Assembly: GCA_964415295.1 (NCBI GenBank)
Contig: CAYPYN010000020.1
Location: 1 to 9,270, forward strand
Reading direction: 5' to 3'
Source: SB21 sp964415295
Lineage (GTDB): Bacteria; CLD3; SB21
DNA: 9,270 bases
Under the pieces are notes generated by a model. The model searched no databases. It was not told the origin of the DNA and saw nothing but the letters and a program-made list of their open reading frames with translations. The position numbers were made by a program, and so were the translations under genes. This document shows positions 6,401 through 9,270 of the stretch, in pieces (within the stretch, counting starts at the first letter, position 1; every line of letters starts with the position of its first letter).

Positions 6401-9268
6401 GGCCGGGGAAATGACGGCTACGACATCAACGCCGTTTATACTCAAAGCTTCCGGATTTGTCTCAATGGTACCGGAAATAGAATCCGCAATACCCGACACC
6501 TTGCCTTTCAGATCGATCTTGGGTGTAAACGTTGTGGATTTGAATCCGAACGGAATCGTATCCTTTCTGAAAAGCAGCGTATCCTGACTTCGTCCGGGCA
6601 GGACCGCATCCGCATAAGTCAGAAGAGCACTGTAAGCATTAACTCCGTCGTTGAACCGGAATCGTGTTTGATTGGTGTCGAGCTGTATGGAATAAGGCCC
6701 GTTATTCCTTAGCGTCATTCGGAATCCGACGATCGTATCATTGCGCATGACGTTGGGCGTCAGCGAAGAATCCACGAACACCAAATTATAAAGTGTGAAA
6801 AGGGAACTGTAACTCGCACCGGAGGCCGTGGCCTGTATACGTGCACTGTCGCCTGTGCCCAAGCGTACTGCAAGGGATGCAATTCCGCTGGAATTGGAAA
6901 TGGCCGTATCACCGGACACAAAAGTCACATTGCCGGACTGCACGGAATAACGCACGACGGCGTTTGAAATAAGATTACCGAATTGATCTTTTACGGAGTT
7001 CTTGAGCGTTATGATATTGCCGTTGGCAATGGCCGTTGCCGAGTCGCCGGCCACTTTGATCACGCTATCAACCGTTCCTGATCCCACTTGCGCAAGGAAT
7101 TGTACCGTATCGATATTCTTCAGATATGCCCATAAAGTATCCACGCCCGACACGCGTCGAACTTGCCAGTTGGCTTTGCCCTGTCCGTTACTGAAAGTAA
7201 CGGCTGAATCCAGATTGTTGGGTGCAGGCAATCCCGATACTCCGGGAGGAATAGCGTCCACAAGGCCGCGCAGAGCTCCGGCGAATGCGGATGTCTTCCA
7301 GTAGACTTCGGCGCCGCTGGTATACGCATTACCGTACCGGTCGTTGACCTGTACCCGCAGGGTATCGGCCGTACCACCGACGGTGATCGATTGATTATTC
7401 CCCGAAGTGATCTGAACGTCGCGCGGAGCATCGTGCACCGCCGCAATGGTGTCATATACGACAGGATTCAACAGAGAAGGATTAGACGCGCGAATAATAT
7501 AAGTGCCGACCTTTGTTCCCAAATGTAAGCGTACGGATGCGTATCCGTTAATATCGGTGATCGTATCCAGCGTAGCAACGTAGTTGGCCGGCCCTCTCAC
7601 GAAGCCCGCACTGTCTGTTCCGACCGGCGATGCAAATAAAGAGAACGTAATCGGTTTCGTCGAGATCGGGTTATTGAAGTTGTCCAATACCCTGACGCGG
7701 AACGTATCCGGTATGATCTGGTTTACCGTATCCGGGTTAACGATATTGCTGATGCGAATAAGCGTGTCTTCACCGGTGGCCAGGATATTAGCGTAGAAAC
7801 GCAACGTGTCATGCGTGATCGGCACAATACCCAGCATCGTATCGACCGGCGCATTGGACGTTCTTAGAGTCCACATCGTTCTCGCAATACCGCTCTGATC
7901 GGTGGTCCGGATCGAGGGCGTTGTAGCGGCCGTTGAAGTAGGAATAAAACGTACCGTAACCGTATCGTTAACAGTATTCCCGAACTGGTCTCTAATGATG
8001 ACTGATGAAGAATCAATCAGAGACGCGCCCAGTTGACCGCTTTGCACATTGGTCAGACTGTCAGGATAGAATGAAGCCCTGTAAGGTTTGGCGGAGCGAA
8101 TGGATATAGGCGACGTGATAGCTGTCTTGGTCGTATCGAATCGGGAAGTGACTTTTATCTGGAGGTTCTCTTTAACGGAATCATGAACAGTGACATTGAA
8201 TTGTCCGTTGGTAAATACATTAAATACGGATGAAGGAGAAGCACGTGAACCGTTGACTCCTGTTACACTTCCAATGAGATCGATCCGCGTCTGCGAAGTA
8301 TCGTCGTCCACCAGATTTCCGAAAACATCCAGGGCGGTCACCGTTGCCGTGATGGCCGCACCGGCAGTATCCGAAAGTGTGGAAGGAACAATGGTGTAAT
8401 TGGCCAAAGTGCCCGGCTTAGTTACGATAGTGAATACGGCCGTGTCCGTCAACGTCGCCAGGTAGCCTCGTATAATGCTGTTGCCGGCCAGTGTCGAAGC
8501 GGTGAATCGAACGGTTGCAACACCCAACGCGTCGGTGGTATCCGTGATTTGATTGAGGCTTCCATTGCCGGAAACGGCGAAATGTATAACACTGTCCTGA
8601 ATTCCATTTTTCAGGCTGTCAATCAACTTGACCCTCAGATCGATGAACTGAACGGGCGAGATCGTATCGGGAGTTGTCGACAATTTTCTCAGCGAATCCG
8701 CAGCCCCTGCATTGATCGTTATTAAGCCTGTAAGATCTGTTAAGCCCGTGGCGACATGTGTTGCTGATACCGTTCCCGAACCGATAGTCGTGGGATATAA
8801 AATAGTGCTATCGGAATTGGTAGTTTTTGTTAATGAACCGATACTGCCGTTCAGTGTCCAGTCGACATTCACATTACCGATAAAATTATTTCTTGAATCA
8901 TAAAGTGCGGCAAATAGTCTCAGCGAATCATCGCTGCTTATGGTTAAAGAACTTATCTCACTCGCTCCATTGCGGAGATTTTCAATGGCCAGTCTTGCTG
9001 GTGTTCCTACAACCACCGTAATTGTGCCCGTCGTATCCCGCATGCTCGTATACACCGCCTCGATCCTATCCGAACCGGTGAGCGTCGGGTTGTATTGGAT
9101 ACTCTTACTCACACTGTCGTTAAAATTAGATAACCCGCCCGCCGATCCCAGCGTATCCCAGCTCGCCTGAACATCCCCTACATAATTACTGTCCTGATCA
9201 TATCCCGCCGCATACAAGTTCAATACACTGTCGCTGCTCATCGTGATCGAGAGCGTATCATACCTCGC
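2..9268 (-). CDS. Giant multi-domain Ig-like/CARDB repeat surface protein (internal fragment)
   Basis: An uninterrupted minus-strand frame of 3,089 codons fills the window. It has no start or stop here, so both termini are missing and the full protein is longer. The translation is a chain of beta-sandwich modules of about 100-130 residues: Ig-like Big modules with a D-x-[FY]-G-N type motif, CARDB-like modules with a V-S-R-G-Q ... V-x-N-x-G pattern, and two further recurrent modules (D1, D3). There is no cysteine, no transmembrane stretch and no recognisable catalytic motif. Such composition and architecture are known from secreted or outer-surface adhesins and matrix proteins, and that role is inferred here. 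A signal peptide and any C-terminal sorting domain (for example type IX secretion) cannot be seen. D-[ST]-[AILVMT] tripeptides are very frequent, roughly one per 31 residues. Codon use varies along the gene: Thr ACG, Val GTG and Ala GCG dominate at both window ends, and the middle is mixed. I do not recognise a specific named gene. Confidence 0.95.
992..1300 (-). repeat. Conserved Big d/Big e core, copy 1
   Basis: These 103 codons, from GTGGFNDTSRTTVDSVTVTN through YDQYNN to NATSNVQL, match the core at 3110-3418 at 89 of 103 residues with no gap. It spans the end of one Big_1-like module and the front of the next, including SNWTAGVSE. This is the strongest protein-level conservation between the two super-repeat copies in the Big region. 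Confidence 0.85.
2107..2241. repeat. Near-identical direct repeat, copy 2
   Basis: This is the partner of bases 1-135 at an offset of 2106, with four mismatches. It contains the same D1-to-CARDB junction. Immediately above 2241 the two copies drop to weak nucleotide similarity, although they still encode homologous D1 modules. Confidence 0.95.
2609..4270 (-). repeat. Super-repeat copy lacking its CARDB-like module
   Basis: Residues 1667-2220, about 554 residues. The order is D1 copy c (4270-3929, VASSFTPDTVNKGTT ... LQNTG), D3 copy a (3928-3557, VKNNGG ... GSVATYEWRYKA ... GSVNFTVRAQG), then three Big_1-like modules (3556-3242, 3241-2933, 2932-2609). The Big_1-like modules carry KDRAGV at D1933, YDQYGN at D2038 and DLYGN at D2142. 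The following copy has the same order but with a CARDB-like module of about 125 residues between D1 and D3. That module is absent here, so it was either gained in the later copy or lost from this one. Confidence 0.8.
3110..3418 (-). repeat. Conserved Big a/Big b core, copy 2
   Basis: This is the partner of 992-1300. In the first 20 codons the two copies have six nucleotide differences, all synonymous. This indicates long separation with the protein sequence held constant, unlike the 2107-2241 repeat, where the DNA itself is nearly unchanged. Confidence 0.85.
4271..5368 (-). repeat. Three tandem CARDB-like modules
   Basis: Residues 1301-1666, with module boundaries near 5030 and 4649. Each module begins with a strand, then VSRGQSG, VSRGQDS or VSRSQQN, then VENTGG, VKNVGS or VRNAGE, then an [RL]-[IL]-D-x-[VL]-R strand (ARLDVLRM, GRIDTVRL, GRIDSVRL). 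The central strand carries an F-x-F or Y-x-F pattern (YNFTAGV, FNFKVNV, YTFTTDV) followed by a G-L or G-F segment. These are the clearest CARDB-type modules in the fragment. They align along their whole lengths, so this is an internal tandem duplication, although the DNA has diverged well past high identity. Confidence 0.75.
5369..5755 (-). other. CARDB-like module 2
   Basis: Residues 1172-1300. It opens RLTIDSVEVLADTSAQQKDS, followed by V-Q-I-R-I-K-I-S-N-T and AVIDSLNLYY. This is a CARDB-like layout in which the usual S-R-G-Q turn is replaced by Q-Q-K-D and the usual N-x-G by N-T-A. It ends TDSIFVKTK. It is more diverged than the three modules that follow. Confidence 0.55.
5756..6091 (-). 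other. D1 module, copy b
   Basis: Residues 1060-1171. It begins RYVASSLTPTPVSEAQSI, then a strand with I-R-N-D, and contains GSYQGTLRLTGTENGGVFDT near the end. It leaves through DSLRVQT. The L-R-L-[ST]-G-T-E-N-G stretch is almost repeated in copy c (LRLSGTENGNTYET), which shows that the two are true homologues. Each D1 copy here is followed by a different module type, so D1 seems to be an independent shuffling unit. Confidence 0.6.
6092..6448 (-). other. CARDB-like module 1
   Basis: Residues 941-1059. It opens with a hydrophobic strand (VDVVAVISPAP), then FSRGDTITVQVTVYNPGN, the S-R-G-x-x-[IV]-x-V-x-V-x-N-x-G signature of CARDB-type beta-sandwiches. Near its end are a P-T-G strand (SAPTGLVQLGG) and a D-T-L-N-I-Q exit. 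CARDB modules are cell-adhesion-related beta-sandwiches found in secreted bacterial and archaeal proteins. The assignment rests on the pattern only. Confidence 0.6.
6449..6784 (-). other. D1 module, copy a
   Basis: Residues 829-940. This is the first of five copies of a module opening with a [FV]-[AV]-x-S-L-T-P pattern (here FVDSSLTP), then a strand ending N-N-G (LRNNG), then a buried strand before a D-x-[LV] exit (ADSISG). It is the most diverged copy. It sits directly between the Ig-like array and the first CARDB-like module. I could not match it to a named family. A CARDB- or DUF11-like beta-sandwich is the likeliest fold. Confidence 0.5.
6785..9268 (-). repeat. Eight tandem Ig-like (Big/invasin-type) modules
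   Basis: Residues 1-828 of the fragment form eight consecutive Ig-like modules, with approximate boundaries at 9008, 8711, 8420, 8093, 7781, 7439, 7085 and 6785. Most carry a loop motif of the D-x-[FY]-[GN]-N type at similar positions: D24 (YDQDSN), D124 (YDSRNN), D314 (LDVFGN), D427 (RDQFGN), D529 (LDNFNN), D643 (NDRYGN) and D761 (KDQFGN). D217 (IDSLKN) is degenerate. The spacing is about 93-118 residues. Later strands show the usual G-x-A/V-x-[VF] pattern, such as GYASVRL and GIASLAV. In this family such modules stack into a rigid rod that displays a distal binding domain. Copies are strongly diverged from one another at the nucleotide level, so this array is old. The first module is truncated by the window edge. 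Big_1 or invasin-like assignment is by motif only. Confidence 0.8.
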
Positions 9269-9270
9269 TC

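Noticed and set aside
6179..6712. Plus-strand open frame of 177 codons, also 4418-4864, 5784-6035 and others across the window
   Set aside because: They are antisense, have no domain pattern, and have no flanking intergenic DNA. The minus-strand frame is continuous and coherent across all of them.
7120..7455. Minus-strand open frame of 111 codons, and another at 4861-5079
   Set aside because: Both are in a different frame from the giant gene on the same strand. Their translations lack module patterns and contain residues such as Cys that are absent from the real product.
6785..9268. Calcium-binding cadherin-like or RTX repeats suggested by the Asp/Asn-Gly content
   Set aside because: No GGXGXDXUX nonapeptides and no cadherin DRE/DXNDN sets are present. 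The D-x-[FY]-G-N loop fits Big/invasin modules better.
1..9270. Very frequent hexamer CGTATC on the plus strand, considered as a dispersed DNA repeat or binding site
   Set aside because: It is the complement of GATACG, the codon pair for Asp-Thr, and it occurs in frame. The protein motif explains it.
1..9270. CRISPR array or short tandem DNA repeats
   Set aside because: The repeats are about 2.1 kb apart or are protein-level modules of about 300 bases. There is no short repeat with regular unique spacers.

Overview
The whole window lies inside one very large protein-coding gene on the minus strand. A single reading frame stays open for 3,089 codons, from position 9268 down to position 2. It has no stop, and neither the gene's start nor its end is in the window. 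I translated it codon by codon and found no frameshift. There is no intergenic DNA, RNA gene, promoter, terminator, mobile element or CRISPR array.

The product is a modular, apparently extracellular beta-sandwich protein. Reading from its N-terminal side (right to left in the window): (1) eight tandem Ig-like modules of the Big/invasin type, about 100 residues each, at 9268-6785; (2) a mixed block of CARDB-like modules and a second module type that I call D1, at 6784-5369; (3) three consecutive CARDB-like modules at 5368-4271; (4) a tandem super-repeat of about 700 residues built as D1, CARDB-like, D3, then three Big_1-like modules. One super-repeat copy is complete (2608-494), the copy before it lacks the CARDB-like module (4270-2609), and the following copy is cut by the window edge (493-2). 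D1 and D3 are my labels for recurring modules that I could not match to a named family.

The translation has no cysteine. It is rich in Thr, Ser, Val, Asp and Gly, and it carries about 100 hand-counted D-[S/T]-[A/I/L/V/M/T] tripeptides, which is the O-glycosylation sequon known from Bacteroides and relatives. Together with mid-range GC and this style of Ig/CARDB giant protein, this suggests a member of the Bacteroidota / Ignavibacteria / wider FCB group. That placement is inference, because no taxonomic marker gene is present. A long cell-surface adhesin, stalk or matrix protein is the most reasonable role, but nothing in the window identifies a ligand. The signal peptide and any sorting or anchoring domain would lie outside the window.

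The most interesting structure is evolutionary. Super-repeat copies change abruptly from about 97% nucleotide identity to weak similarity, with a codon-use shift at the same point, which suggests recent duplication or gene conversion within the gene.
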